This document shows, in pieces, positions 10,381-22,167 of a DNA stretch of 64,000 nt (positions within the stretch are counted from its first letter, which is position 1; each line of letters begins with the position of its first letter). A program made the position numbers and the translations under genes. This DNA comes from Notamacropus eugenii (Eukaryota > Chordata > Mammalia > Diprotodontia > Macropodidae): the NCBI RefSeq assembly GCF_028372415.1, contig NC_092873.1:357024128-357088127 (forward strand), read 5' to 3'. Below the pieces are notes generated by a model that saw only the letters and a program-made list of their open reading frames with translations, was not told the DNA's origin and did not search any database.

Positions 10381-11700
10381 TTTGAGATGTACATTTGACA
10401 AGTAGACAAAATATTAGGTAATACTTCATGGGCCAAAGACATATGGTACATCTCAACTACTCAATGCTAATGGAGCCAGATTGAATGGTGATAAGAATAG
10501 GATCCTGGAGAAATGGGCTGAAGCCTTCTATAATGTTCTTAAAAATCAAAGCCATTGACCATATACCTCAGGTTGAACTCAATCCCTCTCTAGCTGAACT
10601 TCCAACTGAAGAAGTTTTGGATACCATTATGCTCTTCTCATATGGCAAAGCACCTAGTGTTGAGTATATTCTAGCTGATATTTATAAGGCAAGTAGTCCA
10701 CTGCTCATACAAAAACTGACTGAAATTTTCTGGGTTATGTAGCAAAAGGAGGTTATCTTCCAGGAGGTCAAGGATGCCTCCATTGTTCATCTCTATAAAA
10801 GAAAAGGAAATAGATTGTCCTTTGACAATCACAGGTGAGGTGTCTCTCTTAGTCATTTCTGACAAGACTCTTGCCAGAGTCCTCCTTAATAGGCTTATCC
10901 TTCACCTGGAAGATGGTCATCTACCTCAGAGTCAGTGTGGCTTCAAAATGGTCTGAGGAAGAGTTAATATGGTGTTTGCTGCTCGACAGCTCCAGAAGAA
11001 ATGCCAGGATGTCTGTACACAACATCCATTGATATGACCAAGTCCTTTGATAGTGTCAGTCATGAGGGTTTATGACAAAATTTGGTTGCCTGTAGAAGTT
11101 CATCAGTATTGTATGCCATTTCTATGACAATATGCTTACACAGGTTCTGGATAACGGATGACACTCTTGAACTTTCTCAGTTACCAATGGAGTGAAACAA
11201 GGCTGTGTGCTTATTCCCATGCTTTTTAGCATGATGTTTTCAGTGATGTTGTTGGATACCTTCAATGAGGATGAAAATGGCATCAAAGTCAGCTACTGCA
11301 CTGGTGGTAAATTATTTAACTTGAGAGTTGGTGAGCAACTTTTTGTTACAGATGATTGTGCACTTAGTGCAGCCTCTGAGAGTGAGATGTAATAGGACAG
11401 ATTGAATCTCTATTGCTTGTTCTAATTTTGGCCTAATAATTAACATCAAGAATACAAAGGTTATCTGCACCATCTGTATATGGAACCAGCAGTTACAGCA
11501 AATGGAGAAATTTTTAATGGCATGATAAGTTCACTTACTTTGGCAGATACTTTCCAGGGATCTACATAGAGAGGACAGGAAAATGTACATTTGTCTTTTG
11601 AACAATGTGGTCAGCCAATTAGAATTATGCTCTCTATCTGCTTGACAGTTCAGTTTGAGAAAGAACCTCAGTGTCTGTTACCAGGTGATCTTCACAATGA
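10380..11700 (+). mobile_element. Non-L1 LINE fragment, reverse transcriptase region
   Basis: This is a broken reverse transcriptase of a non-LTR element that is not L1. Conceptual pieces in order are: a finger region near 10485-10742 (LAELPTEEVLDTI, then GKAPS); a palm region near 10774-10956 (SLLVISDKTLARVLLNRL, then LPQSQCGFKMV); the DMTKSFDSVSHEG-like motif near 11030; and NGVKQGCVLIPMLFSMMFS at about 11190. The catalytic YADD box reads VTDD. Several frame changes and stops separate the pieces. It resembles elements encoding KKTQVLHQP and a terminal CxxC...H motif, of which two more fragments are in the window. The clade is not assigned; RTE-like is a guess. Confidence 0.8.
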
Positions 11701-11724
11701 AGGAAAAAGTACATATATTATTAT

Positions 11725-11860
11725 GTGCCAAGTATTGTGCTAATGCTAAATACACAAATAAAAAAAATGAGCCAACCCCTTCTTTTAAGGAGCTCCCATT
11801 CTAATTTGGGGAAACAACACATAAAAGTAAGTTCAATTATAGAGCAGATGGAAAATACTC
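11725..11860 (+). repeat. THER/MIR-like SINE or 5' part of the long dispersed repeat
   Basis: The order TTATTATGTGCCAAGTATTGT, then AAATACACAAATAAA and GGAGCTCCCATTCTAAT is the usual mammalian SINE pattern. It matches 43.03-43.13 kb and 63.63-63.75 kb. Confidence 0.65.
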
Positions 11861-12640
11861 AGACCTATGATTTCACTGGCAGGGCTGGTGGCAGCACCAT
11901 CTTAGATAACACCAATAGGTCAGAAGGCAAGGCTGAGCTCTAAAGGCCATAGAAATCAGGGAAGATGGTAAAGCTGGCAGAACCATAGGAGGACAGGAGA
12001 GGCAAAATAGTAACTCTTCATGATCTTTCACCTTACTATGAGGAATAGTATTCCTGACTCCCATCTTATCCAATATGTGTGAGTATTTCAGGAACCCAAA
12101 TGACTCTTGGATGATTTGGGATCATAGAAATTAAAGGGAGGAAGATACCTCTGATGGTGTGAGGTCTTTCTGCTTTTCGTCTGACTTGGATACAGAAATA
12201 CTAAATAATTCATTTACAGATCACATTGACATAAAAAAGTATTAAAACATATGAAAGCTGAATTATTTAATCTTAACAAACTAGAGGATAAAAGGAAAAA
12301 AAATTAAATAGATAACTTCATGAAAGGATCTGAAACTCTCACCCCTTTCAGATCTGTGGGTACTGTCCCCAGATGTCTTCAGAAGCCCATGTAAAGAGCT
12401 ACCTGTTCATCAAGATCCCTGAATCCCTCAGAGAAAAATAAAATGGATGGTCTGCCTTTTAATAGAAAGAGCAACAACCTTGCCAACTAAACACAAAAAA
12501 AGAAGTTCTGATAATCAAAGAGATAAATTGGAAAAAAATAATCCTAAAAGCTAGTTTTGAGGTGGGGGGGGAACTAATAAAATAGATGAGCCATAAATTT
12601 AAAAAGGACTAATAAAGTACGTAACCTAAGCTAACATTTT
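11861..12640. other. Intergenic, no gene recognised
   Basis: The first 200 bases may continue the dispersed repeat. At 12200-12640 the sequence is A-rich with a (G)8 run at 12563. I see no credible coding frame. Confidence 0.45.
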
Positions 12641-12649
12641 ATTTTTTTC

Positions 12650-14100
12650 CAAAGCATTAAGCCTCTGTCAAAAATGTATTTGTTTCTTTATAGTACAGGA
12701 TTAAAAGACAAGATGGTGCTTACAGATAAAGAAAATGTACAAGAAAATATTTTGACAAAGTTTTTCAATTAAAATATTACAACATTCAAACGACTTAAAA
12801 TATAACAAAAGAAATGAGATGACAAACAAATGGTGTATGGATTTTTTAAAGACATAAATAAATGAAATATTTTGAAGGCAGCAGAGCTCATGCTGATGGT
12901 TTGCAGGAAGTAACAGTGCAATCTACCTGGAAAAAGTTTTTAATGTGCAAATTATAAGTCCAGTCATGGACTGCTGCAATTCAATGATTACTGCCATTTT
13001 TTCTTCCAAAATAAAGCCATGATTAAACCATTGATATGCTATATTACTCATGCCTTTACTTCACAGATTCAGTAGCAATATACAAAAAATGTATTTATTT
13101 TCACCATAGCGATAACATATTGTACCTCTCTGCCAATGTTACCCAAAAACCTTTCATATCAAAACAATCTGACAGCACATAAATAATTCAATAAATATGC
13201 AATGATCTTTCATTACAACTCTTCATAAATGCATGTTAATTCATGCTGCTAACCTTAGGATCACAGTGCATAGAATCCATATATTAAATGACTTTTGAAG
13301 TTATAATAGATCCTTCACTTTATTTATAATCCCATAATAACTAATAAACTCATTTCATAGGCCATGTTATGCATTTATCATTTGCTGGCAGGAGTAAAAC
13401 ATTTCCTCCTACCAAGATCCATTACCTGCAATGAGCATCTCAAAACTGCCAAGATGTTATTATTATTGCACAATACATGGAGGAACTGAGCATTTTCCAA
13501 AAGCTTTTAAAAATAAAAATGAAATTGTTCTGACATTTCCTGACACCTGCATTAATACTTGCATGATTAGTAATGTATGTTAGTTGCTTGGACTGAACCA
13601 GTGATCAACACGTGCCCAGAGTGCACATGAGTAAAAATGCAGAGAAAGGAAGTAGTCTTCATTGCCTATAGGTGATTTCCAGTCAAAAGTTAAAGTTCAA
13701 AGTGCTCATTTTCTCAGCAGGGCTATCATTTGCTAAGAGGTTCACAATGGTGACATCAACATGTATCATCATGGTACCACCATTTTGTTTTCTTTTGGTT
13801 CTTGTTACATGTTCTTACATAGAAAAAATTATCTGGTGGTCACCTCTGAGGAGAGGCAAAAGGATATCAACTACTAAATTTAAATAGAAATTGAAACTTC
13901 TGCCCTTCATATAAAGTACCTGGTGCACCCTCCATATCTACAATCCACTGTGTAATTGAATTCAGAACACTCTTTTCATTCAAAGTCATTCCTGTAGGAG
14001 GGTCATTTTGCAAAACCAATAATTTTTTTTGCAGTCATTTTTGCATTGATACCATGATAGACCCATTCCCCTCTGCCTGGTGCAGTCTAACCTGAATTTT
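12650..14100 (-). pseudogene. UBE2W: Processed pseudogene of UBE2W with an exon-sized gap
   Basis: This is an intronless copy of the ubiquitin-conjugating enzyme UBE2W, which attaches ubiquitin to protein N-termini. On the minus strand the coding part runs from ATG at 14055-14053 to TGA at 13758-13756. It reads MVSMQK, then LQNDPPTGMTLNEKS, then SITQWIVDMEGAPGTLYEG, then FKFSS, and ends in TCNKNQKKTKWWYHDDTC. The parent protein is 151 aa. Here 52 codons are missing in frame between SPQ and RRPPDN (junction 13845/13846), including the active-site HICLSIL segment; 99 codons remain, exactly 151 minus 52. Three premature stops replace arginine codons, two of them CGA to TGA. The 3' UTR seems to extend left to about 12650, but that edge is uncertain. 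It has no promoter and lies in KRTAP intergenic DNA, consistent with L1-driven retrocopying. Confidence 0.9.
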
Positions 14101-14109
14101 TAAAAGGGA

Positions 14110-14745
14110 GAAAACTTGATTTATCTATGTCAAAAGTAAAAAAATATATAACATATGAGACTTATTAGAAAATATTTTCTATTCATGAATTTGAGTGCAA
14201 ATTGAAGTAGAACTTCCTCACTTTTAAAATGTTTTTGTGATATGACTAATATAGAAATATGTTTTTTCATGATTTCACATACATAATTGATATCATTTTG
14301 CTTGCCTTCTCAGTGGATAAGGGAAGTCATCAATAAATGAGGGAGAGGTGGGAGAGGAGAGAACTGCAAATTCAAAATTTAAAAAGAAAAGAGTATTCAA
14401 AATACATAAATTAATTTTCAAAAAGAAAGTATTTTCTAACAGCAATATTGTAATGATAATCAAAGGTGAAAGATTTAGCTACTCTGATAAATGCAATGAC
14501 CTGTGACATTTCCAAAGGACACATGATGAAAAATCCCGTCTCCCTCCACAGAGAGAACTGATGAACTCTGAGTCCTGAAAAGAAGCTTATTTTCTTTCAC
14601 TTTCCTTATTTTTCTTGCTTTTCTTTTTTGCAGCATGCTTGCCATGGAATTTTATTTTGCATGACTCCATATTTATAATGGATATCATATTTCTTAACTT
14701 CTTAATGGGTGAATATTACTGAGAGCTGTGAGATGGGGGTGGAGT
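14110..14745 (+). mobile_element. Two L1 3' UTR fragments in tandem
   Basis: About 14180-14430 is an L1 3' UTR end with CTTGCCTTCTCAGTGGATAA and an A-rich terminus. About 14440-14745 is a second one that begins at the earlier GACAATTTCC-like block and repeats the same region. Repetition of the same L1 part shows two insertions, not one. Confidence 0.7.
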
Positions 14746-14747
14746 AA

Positions 14748-15934
14748 GAAAGCGTATTATCACCATTATTATTCAATATTGTCCTATAAATTCTAGCCAT
14801 AGAAATAAGACAAGAAAAATAAATTGAAGGAATTAGAATAGGTAATGAGAAAACAAAACTATCACTTTTTATGGATGAAATGAGATATACTTTAAGAATC
14901 CACTAAAAAAAACTACTTGAAACAATGAACAACTTTAGAAAATTTGCAAGATATAAATCAATCCCACATAAGCCATCACCATTTCTATATTTTATTAAGG
15001 AAGAGAGAAAAAGAGACCTTCTATTTAAAATAACTATAGACAATTTAAACTACTTGTTAGTCCACCTGCCAAAACAAACCCAGGAAACATCAGAACGCAA
15101 TTACAAAACATTTTTACACAAATAAAGAGAGATCTAGACAACTGGAGAAATATTAATCACTCCAAATATTAATAGGTCAAGCCAATATGATAAAATGACA
15201 ATTCTACCTAAGTTAATTTGCTTATTCAGTGCCATATCAATTAAACCACCAAGAAAGCATTTTACATAGCTGGAAAATATTAATAACAAAAATCAACTGG
15301 AATTCAAAAGGTCAATATTATCAAGGGAATAAATGAAAAAACAATGTGAGAGTAGGTTACCTGGCAATACTAGATTTCAAACTATATTACCAAGTGGCAA
15401 TCATAAAAAAAGCAATGTAGTACTGGCTAAGAAAGATAGTGGTGAATGAGTAGAACAGATTAGGTACAGAATATGCAGTAGTAAATGACCATAATAATCT
15501 TATGTTTAACAAACCCAAAGATTCAGGTTTTTAGGACAAAAACTAACAATTTGATAAAAATTTCTGGGAAAACTGGAAATCAGTTTAATTGAAGCTAGAC
15601 ATAGACTTACATCTCACACCATTACTAAAATAGGGGCAAAATGGGTCCATAACTTAGCCATTAAGTGTTATACCATAAGTAAATTAGGGGAGCTTGAAAA
15701 ATTTACCTCTCAGATTTATGGATATGGGAAGAATTTACAACCAAACAGGAGATACACAGAATCAACACAATGTAAAATGGACAATTTTGATTACATCAAA
15801 TTTGAAAGGGTTGCACAAACAAAGCTAATGCAGTAAAGACTAGAAGGAAAGCAGAAAACTGGAGGAAATCTTTTTACAGCAAGTTTCTCTGATAGTCTTC
15901 CTTTCTCAAATGTACAGGGAACTGAGTCAAATTG
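14748..15934 (+). mobile_element. L1 LINE, ORF2 C-terminal half
   Basis: Decayed ORF2 sequence runs from just before the FADD region through the thumb and C-terminal domain. A 66-codon frame at 14925-15125 includes HLPKQTQETSE. Later pieces read like the LDFKLYYQVAIIKK and FDYIKFER segments, matching the L1 at 22.2-22.8 kb. It ends in a GGAACTGAGTCAAATT block where a SINE is inserted. Confidence 0.85.
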
Positions 15935-15935
15935 A

Positions 15936-16085
15936 GGGGCAGTAGGTGGCTCAGTGGATAGAGTGCTGGTTTGAAATCAGGAAGATGCATGTTCATGAGT
16001 TCAAATCCTGCCTCAGACACTTATTAGCTGTGTGAGCCTGGGAGTTATCTTGAGTTGTCTAGTGTCTCAGATTCTGAGTTGTCTT
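15936..16085 (+). mobile_element. CORE-SINE (tRNA-derived)
   Basis: It has the tRNA-like head GGGGCAGTAGGTGGCTCAG, TGGATAGAGTGCTGG, the B-box-like GAGTTCAAATCCTGCCTCAG, and the core TAGCTGTGTGAGCCTGGG. It interrupts the L1 ORF2 remnant just after 15934. Confidence 0.85.
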
Positions 16086-16338
16086 GAGTCTTGAGTTAAT
16101 CATTGACTCAAACATGTGGCAAAAACTCAAGATTTTTAATGTGTGAAAAGGAATCTGGAATGGGTGTGTCCATTCCTTCAAAAGTTGGTGGATGTGTAAG
16201 GAGATGGTTTCTGATTCCCTCCAAAGTGTCAACCAGTGGGCTAGACAAGATGCACATTGTATTATTCTTCTTACATAATTGTGTAATCAGTTATGCCTTG
16301 AAACAATCTTTTCATCATTCATCAAGTAATGAATGTCT

Positions 16339-16362
16339 GTTATATATATATATATATATATA
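16339..16362. repeat. (TA)n microsatellite
   Basis: About 12 TA units. The 250 bases before it hold no gene. Confidence 0.9.
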
Positions 16363-16431
16363 TGCTGGGCAAGGTAGGGAGACAAATTAAGCATTCGACA
16401 TTGTTGTCTTTTAAGACTTAGTAGTTTATTT

Positions 16432-16708
16432 GAGGACAGAAGTGAATTGGTTTGGAGGAAAGAGTACTACAGTTGAACTTACAGGACCTGAGTTCAAATC
16501 TTACCTATGCTGTGTGACCTTGGTCAGTCCCTTAACCATACTGGGCTTTAGGGTCCAAACAAAGTGCAAAATATGTGTGAGTCCACAAATAAGTGTTGGG
16601 GACATCACGTCCAGAAAAAGAATACACCCGATCTGTAAAATGAGGGCATTGGATTACTTTATCTATAAGATCATTTCCAGCTCTAAATCTCTGATCTCAT
16701 AAAAAGCA
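16432..16708 (+). mobile_element. MIR/THER-type SINE
   Basis: Head GGAAAGAGTACTACAG, then GACCTGAGTTCAAATC, TGTGTGACCTTGGTCAG, ATCTGTAAAATGAGGGCATTG and TTCCAGCTCTAAATCTCTGA: the full order of a CORE/MIR-type SINE. Confidence 0.85.
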
Positions 16709-17215
16709 GAATTGTAATAAAATGGCATGTTGCTATATGCACAATCACAAAATTTTCCAAAGACTTTAGAAAAAGATAGAGGATGATTGTCCAAAAAGAA
16801 AAAAAGTATTATGAAAGTCATGGGTTGTTTTTTTTGGGGGGGGTGGGGGAGGAGGGAAGGTATGAATGGTAGGAACAACAGTTGCTTCCAGAGGGTAAGA
16901 GCAATTTGGAGTGCAATGATCAAGAGGAGCGGTAATAAGAAGAGGTAGTATGTATTCTTCTTATAGTCAACAGGTCAATGTTAACACTACTTTAGATGAA
17001 AAAAACACTGTTGGTATCTTTTTAGGAATATGAGACCTTCAAAGACCAAGTGGTTTGCCCCTACGGTCAGTATAACTTTGAACACTACATTCCAAATGTG
17101 TGTAATTGAAACACTCACACAAATGTGTGCTAAAACCTCTATTGAAATGTATTAGAAAAAGCCCTCTAAGTGAGTGCTCTAAGAAAAAAATGAAGCTTGC
17201 TTCAGCCATTAATTT
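16709..17215. other. Intergenic, no gene recognised
   Basis: AT-rich, with a poly-T/poly-G run at 16828-16855. The small frames on both strands look like chance. Confidence 0.5.
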
Positions 17216-17330
17216 TCTGTTCAGTTTTATGTAGAAACAAAGATGATGAGATGGAGAAAAATTACACACAGAAAAAAATTCATTGGAAAAATTCATGGAA
17301 GACTCAAGCGTAACAAGGGAGAGGGGGTTG

Positions 17331-17336
17331 TTTATT
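17331..17336 (-). other. Likely poly(A) signal (TTTATT on +) of the KRTAP4-like gene
   Basis: AATAAA on the minus strand, 247 bases past the stop. A second signal-like stretch, CATAAAA at about 17222-17228, aligns with an intact AATAAA in the relic at 42.47 kb, so the ancestral end may have been further out. Confidence 0.6.
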
Positions 17337-17582
17337 TCTTAGCTGACAGATCTGAATACATTCACAATTTCTGTAGGAAGGGAAAAGTAACAAAGGTGGC
17401 TGCTTAGGCAGGAGTCAAAGGCAGGCACTGTTTTTGAGAGTTCCAATTTGTGCTCATGTGGAGCAGCTTAAAGTTGGATGATTTGATAAAGGATTATACA
17501 TCCTAGTGTACAGGAGGGTAGTTGATGATATCTCTAGGGAATGGGGTGAGGATGGTGAGCAGATGTATACAGATCTGCGTGC

Positions 17583-18209
17583 TCAGCAACAGGTTGGGCG
17601 ACAGCAAGTAGTTCTACAACAGGTGGTTTGGCAGCAGGTGGGGCGGCAGCATGACGTCTGGCAGCAGGCTGGACGACAACAGGAGGGGCGGCAAGTAGGC
17701 TGGCAGCAGCTGGACACACAGCTGCTGGGGCGGCAGCAAGTTGTGCGGCAACAAGTGGTTTGGCAGCAGGTGGGGCGGCAGCATGAGGTCTGGCAGCAGG
17801 CTGGACGACAACAGGAGGGGCGGCAAGTAGGCTGGCAGCAGCTGGACACACAGCTGCTGGGGCGGCAGCAAGTTGTGCGGCAACAAGTGGTTTGGCAGCA
17901 GGTGGGGCGGCAGCATGAGGTCTGGCAGCAGGCTGGACGACAACAGGAGGGGCGGCAAGTAGGCTGGCAGCAGCTGGACACACAGCTGCTGGGGCGGCAG
18001 CAAGTTGTGCGGCAACAGGTGGTTTGGCAGCAGGTGGGGCGACAGCAACTAGACTGGCAGCAGCTGGGGCGACAGAAACTGGACTGGCAGCAGCTGGGGT
18101 GGCAGCAGGTGCTCTGGGGGCAGCAGCTGGGAGAGCAACAGGTCTCTTGACAGAGACCTTGGCCACAGCTCAGGTCAGAGCAGATGGAACCACAACAAGA
18201 GTTGACCAT
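17583..18209 (-). CDS. KRTAP4-like: Keratin-associated protein 4-like, 208 aa, with 44-residue tandem repeats
   Basis: This intact single-exon hair matrix protein has 74 cysteines in 208 residues (36%). The head [20 protein letters not shown] followed by QETCC is the KRTAP4 signature. Residues 26-60 are PSCC/QSSCC pentads. A 44-residue unit ([20 protein letters not shown] onward, through [19 protein letters not shown] and TSCCR) then repeats three times, and the protein ends in a partial fourth. The odd four-residue step QPTC/R inside each unit shows the unit itself was duplicated. The DNA period is exactly 132 bp (marks at 17624, 17756, 17888, 18020). The start is the shared ACCATGG. Its promoter has the shared motif and a strong TATATAAAAG. 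Glutamine-rich and alanine-rich frames on the plus strand are shadows. Confidence 0.94.
   Translation of the reverse strand: MVNSCCGSICSDLSCGQGLCQETCCSPSCCPQSTCCHPSCCQSSFCRPSCCQSSCCRPTCCQTTCCRTTCCRPSSCVSSCCQPTCRPSCCRPACCQTSCCRPTCCQTTCCRTTCCRPSSCVSSCCQPTCRPSCCRPACCQTSCCRPTCCQTTCCRTTCCRPSSCVSSCCQPTCRPSCCRPACCQTSCCRPTCCQTTCCRTTCCRPTCC
17624..18019. repeat. Three 132-bp tandem repeats inside the KRTAP4-like gene
   Basis: The units are 17624-17755, 17756-17887 and 17888-18019. The second and third differ at very few positions. The first (nearest the stop codon) differs slightly more, for example ATGACGTC against ATGAGGTC. Array length is likely to vary between individuals. Confidence 0.92.
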
Positions 18210-18263
18210 GGTGCTGATGTACTGTGATTCTGGGTTGATTTCAGGGAGGGGAAGTTGTTACTT

Positions 18264-18353
18264 GAGTATGAAAGTCTCCTTGCCCCACAGACCTTTTATA
18301 TACTGTCCTGAATGGCTAACATGGCCAATGACAGATTATTTCCTTGTCATTGT
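18264..18353 (-). promoter_or_regulatory. KRTAP4-like core promoter
   Basis: Read on the minus strand: ACAATGACAAGGAAATAA (18353-18336), 33 bases, TATATAAAAG (18302-18293), then GACTTTCATACTC (18276-18264) where transcription should begin. It shares the layout of the 7699 and 62113 promoters although the protein belongs to a different subfamily. Confidence 0.78.
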
Positions 18354-18399
18354 CTTTCATGATGGAAAAGTCACCATTAAATTAGATAATAACTTCTAA

Positions 18400-19560
18400 T
18401 CATAAAGGAAAATGTATTTCGTTAGCTATTTAGAATTCATGCATCATCTTTTCCTCTCTTGAGTTATCTTTTTTATTTCATTTTTTTAAAGTATGTCACC
18501 CTTCATTACCTTTTATCCTCCTTCCCATTCCAGTTGATCACATGGTAACTTGACATCAGCCCCTCAGTAAATCATACAACGTTCTCTGTGTATTTCAAAT
18601 TATCCTATGACTCATGGTGGGCTAAATTCACAAAGGCTGAAGATATATTTATGACATGATACCAAACACCTGCCATTTGAGTACTATCTTCTACTTAACT
18701 TATTCATGTAACTCACTGTGTTTTCAAAAATTAAATGTAGTTGACCAGTGTTCCATGTTCCTTCACTTTCATCAAGAATACATGCTCTGTCTGGAAAATA
18801 GTTCTATCAGTGAACCCTAGGTTCTCAATCCTTGCCCTCAGTCTATTAACTTAGAATGAAGTCTCTCTATCACATGGTAAATACTGAGGTAGAAAAGCAG
18901 ATCACTGGCAGACTGCCAAAATTTATTTCCTCATGAGTGCTTTGGTTAATGGGATGGTAGCACATATTGATGGCAGGAGTTGTAGGATCTTAGAAATTGT
19001 ACTCAAGAGAACTTGTAGAGGGCTTCTTGAGAATGATAGACTATTCATAGTTCAGATTTTAGCACACTGGAAAATGGAACTATGAAAATCAAAAGATGTA
19101 ATGAAAGGAAATGGAAACAAAGTCATGAGAAGAAATGAAATGAGATCTGATCAGAAATGAAAGCATGTATAAACTCAAGAACTGCATGTAGCCCTGGAAT
19201 AAGAGACTGATATAGGAGAGCAAGAGACTGATATGGTCTGCCAGTGATGTGTATAGGTGCCCTGAAAAGCTACAGACTCAGAGTGTTCCATACTTGGTGT
19301 AGCCATTACTACCCATATTTCTTGACTTCCACCATGGCCTTCACATGTGCAGGGTCTCTACCTCTACAGTCTCCTCCTCTGTTGAATTTATCCCTGAACC
19401 TCCATTTGAGAAAGAATCCACATCAGTTATATTAACTCTAAACTCAGTCCATGACTCCCCAGATTTATTTTTGTCTCCTTCCCTCTCCCACTTTCAACTC
19501 CCTTTTATGTGTTGTTTTCTCCAGTAGAAGATAAGCTCCTCAAGGGCCTATAAACATTTA
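18400..19560. other. Intergenic; possible L2 remnant at the right end
   Basis: Nothing recognisable at 18400-19290. About 19300-19560 has an L2-like order (pyrimidine-rich, CTCCCTTTTATGTG, AAGATAAGCTCCTCAAGGGC) on the plus strand, but it is weak. Confidence 0.4.
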
Positions 19561-19576
19561 ATCAAATCTCTATCAT

Positions 19577-19675
19577 TATGTATGTATGTATGTATATATG
19601 TATGTATGTATGTCTTTATCTATCTAATCTTTCTATCTATCTATCATATATCTATCTCAATATATCTATCAATAG
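19577..19675. repeat. (ATGT)n and (ATCT)n microsatellites
   Basis: TATGTATGTATG units are followed by TATCTATC units. The DNA from here to 20190 holds no gene I recognise. Confidence 0.85.
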
Positions 19676-20194
19676 TCTAAATATCAAGAACAGAAAATGA
19701 TAATGGGGTGAATTTTAATCTTGGGACTTTACCGGGGAAAGCAAATATGGTGATGTGCTCAATTGTGGAACAGTTCCTCTTTATTTTGTAAAAGTTTCCT
19801 TTTTGGTTTCAATTAAATGACATTTTAAAATGAATTCTTTACTGCTAGGTTTCTTTTTAATAATCAGAACTCAGTATCTGGATTTGAGTTTACTTTAACA
19901 TTCCTGACTTACACAATGAGTAGGGAGCTACAATCATGTGGAGCCACACTTATCAAAAAACGCCCAGGAAAAATATGAACCTGAATCTCTGAAAAGTTAC
20001 TATAATTTAGCATATGAGTAGCACTACTGTGGAACGAGTTTCTCTTACAGGCCCTGCAAGTCTATATTCATCTATAGAAAAGGGGGGAAGAATCTTGAGG
20101 CTGTCCTGAAATTATTTAGATAAAAAAAAAATCCAGTACTATTTATCTACCCTTGTCTAAAGGTCCAGAGCTAGCAATAATAATACTTAGGAAG

Positions 20195-20415
20195 AATAAG
20201 AAGTAGCATTTATATAGTGCTTTAAGATTTGTAAAATTCTTTGCATGCATAATGTCCTTTGATCCATTAGGTAGGTACTATTCTTCCCACTTTACAGATG
20301 ACAAAACAAAGACATTAAGTGACTTTCCTAAGTTCACAAAACTAGCAGTTATCTGAGGGAGGGTTGGAATGCAGGACTTTCTGACCCCAAATCCAGCACT
20401 CTAGTCTCTGCAAGC
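20195..20415 (+). mobile_element. MIR-type SINE
   Basis: Pattern TAGCATTTATATAGTGCTTT, GGTAGGTACTATTCTTCCCA, CTTTACAGATGACAAAAC, TCTGAGGGAGGGTTGGAATG: the MIR order on the plus strand. A second MIR-like stretch (ATCATGGTTGCAGAGCTAGA) follows at 20480-20660. Confidence 0.8.
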
Positions 20416-22167
20416 ACATTCCAGGGACCAAGCCTAAAATTGATACCTGGGAATCAAGCTTCATTTTCGGCTCACAAAATCTCATAGTATCATGGTTGCA
20501 GAGCTAGAAGAGTCTTTAGGGATAATTTCATTCTAATAATTAATATTCATAATTAATAATTTAACACTACATTTTCAAGAAGAGAAAAGAAAAGGAGAAT
20601 GAGTTGTCCCAGAGTACACAGGTCTCCTAAAAATGAGCCCATTGCCCTCTTCACTGCATTGCACTATATTATTTGTCTGCTAACATGTAAATTAACATTT
20701 GAACCAAACCTTAAGACATATATGACAATATGAAAGATCAGTTTATTGATTTTTTAATTCCTACATTTCCTTGATTACTTTGCATGGCTCTCCAGTATAC
20801 ATTTCAAGGAACTATCCATTATAATAAAGATTTTTTAAAAAGAAAAAGAAGGAAAAATCCAGTATGTTGAAAGGTTGGAATAATATGCAATGTTTCATGT
20901 CTTTATTTTTTATAAAGTATTTTTCAATTACCTTCAATATGAATTTCAAATTAATTTCAATAAAACAGTTTCTGACATTCATTTTTAAAAATTTTCAGTT
21001 TCAAACTTTCTCCTTCCTCTTTCCCTTCCCCCCCTCATTGAGAAGACAAGCAATTTGATATAGGTTATACATGCACAGTCATGCAAAACATTTACATATG
21101 TCTCATGTTGTGAAAAAAAAAAACTCCAAGAAAAATAAAGTTTTTCTAAAGTGTGTTTTTTTTTTACTTTTTTGTTTTCAGTTTTCTACAATCACTTCGA
21201 TAAGTTTTAGATTTTCTCCCCCTCCTTCCTCCCTCCCTCCCCAAGATGGCATGCAATCTTATATAGCTTATACACATACATTCTTATTAAATACATTTTC
21301 ACACTAGTCATGTTGCATGGGAGAATTAAAATGAATGGGGGAAACCATGAAAAAAGCCCAAACAAAACAAAACATAACACAAGAGAAAATATTCTGCTTC
21401 ATTCTGTTTCCAATTCCATAGTTATTTCTCTGGATATGGATGGGATTTTGCCTAAAGAGTCCACTGGAAATGTTTTAGGTCTTTGCATTGCTGTGAAGGT
21501 CTAAATCTACTAGAAAAATCCCTTGCATACTATGGTTGTTACTGTGTACAGTAATCTCCTGGTTGTTCTTTCACTCAGTGTCAGTTTATACAAGTCCTTC
21601 CAGGCTTCTCTGAAGACTTCCTGTTCATTTTTTTATAGCACAATAGTTTTCCATTAAATTCATATAGCACAACTTGTTCCGCTATTCCTCAATTGATGGG
21701 CATCCCCTCGATTTCCAGTTCTTGGCTACCACAAAGACAGCTGTTATAAGTATTGTTGCACACATGAGACCTTTTCCCATTTTTGTGATCTCTTTGGGAT
21801 ACAGTCTTAGAAGCAATACTGCTGGGTCAAAGGGTTTGCACATTTTTGTAGCCCTTTGGGCATAGTTCCAAATTGCTCTCCTGAATGGTTGGGTTAGCTT
21901 ACACCTCTACCAACAATGAATTAGGGTTCCAATTCTCTCACATCTTTTCCAACATTTATTATCATCCTGTTTGTCATGTTAGCCAATCTGATAAGTGTGA
22001 TGTGGTACTTCAGAGTTGTTTTGATTTGCATTTTTCTAATCAATAGTGATTTAGAGCATTTTTCGTATGACTATAGATAGCTTTGGTTTCTTCCTCTGAA
22101 AACTCTCTGTTTATATCCTTTGATTATTTATCAATTGGAGAATGACTAGTATTCTTGTACATTTTAC

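Noticed and set aside
17568-18150. Tandem 132-bp array as a CRISPR-like repeat
   Set aside because: Units are contiguous with no spacers, lie in a KRTAP coding frame, and the DNA is mammalian.
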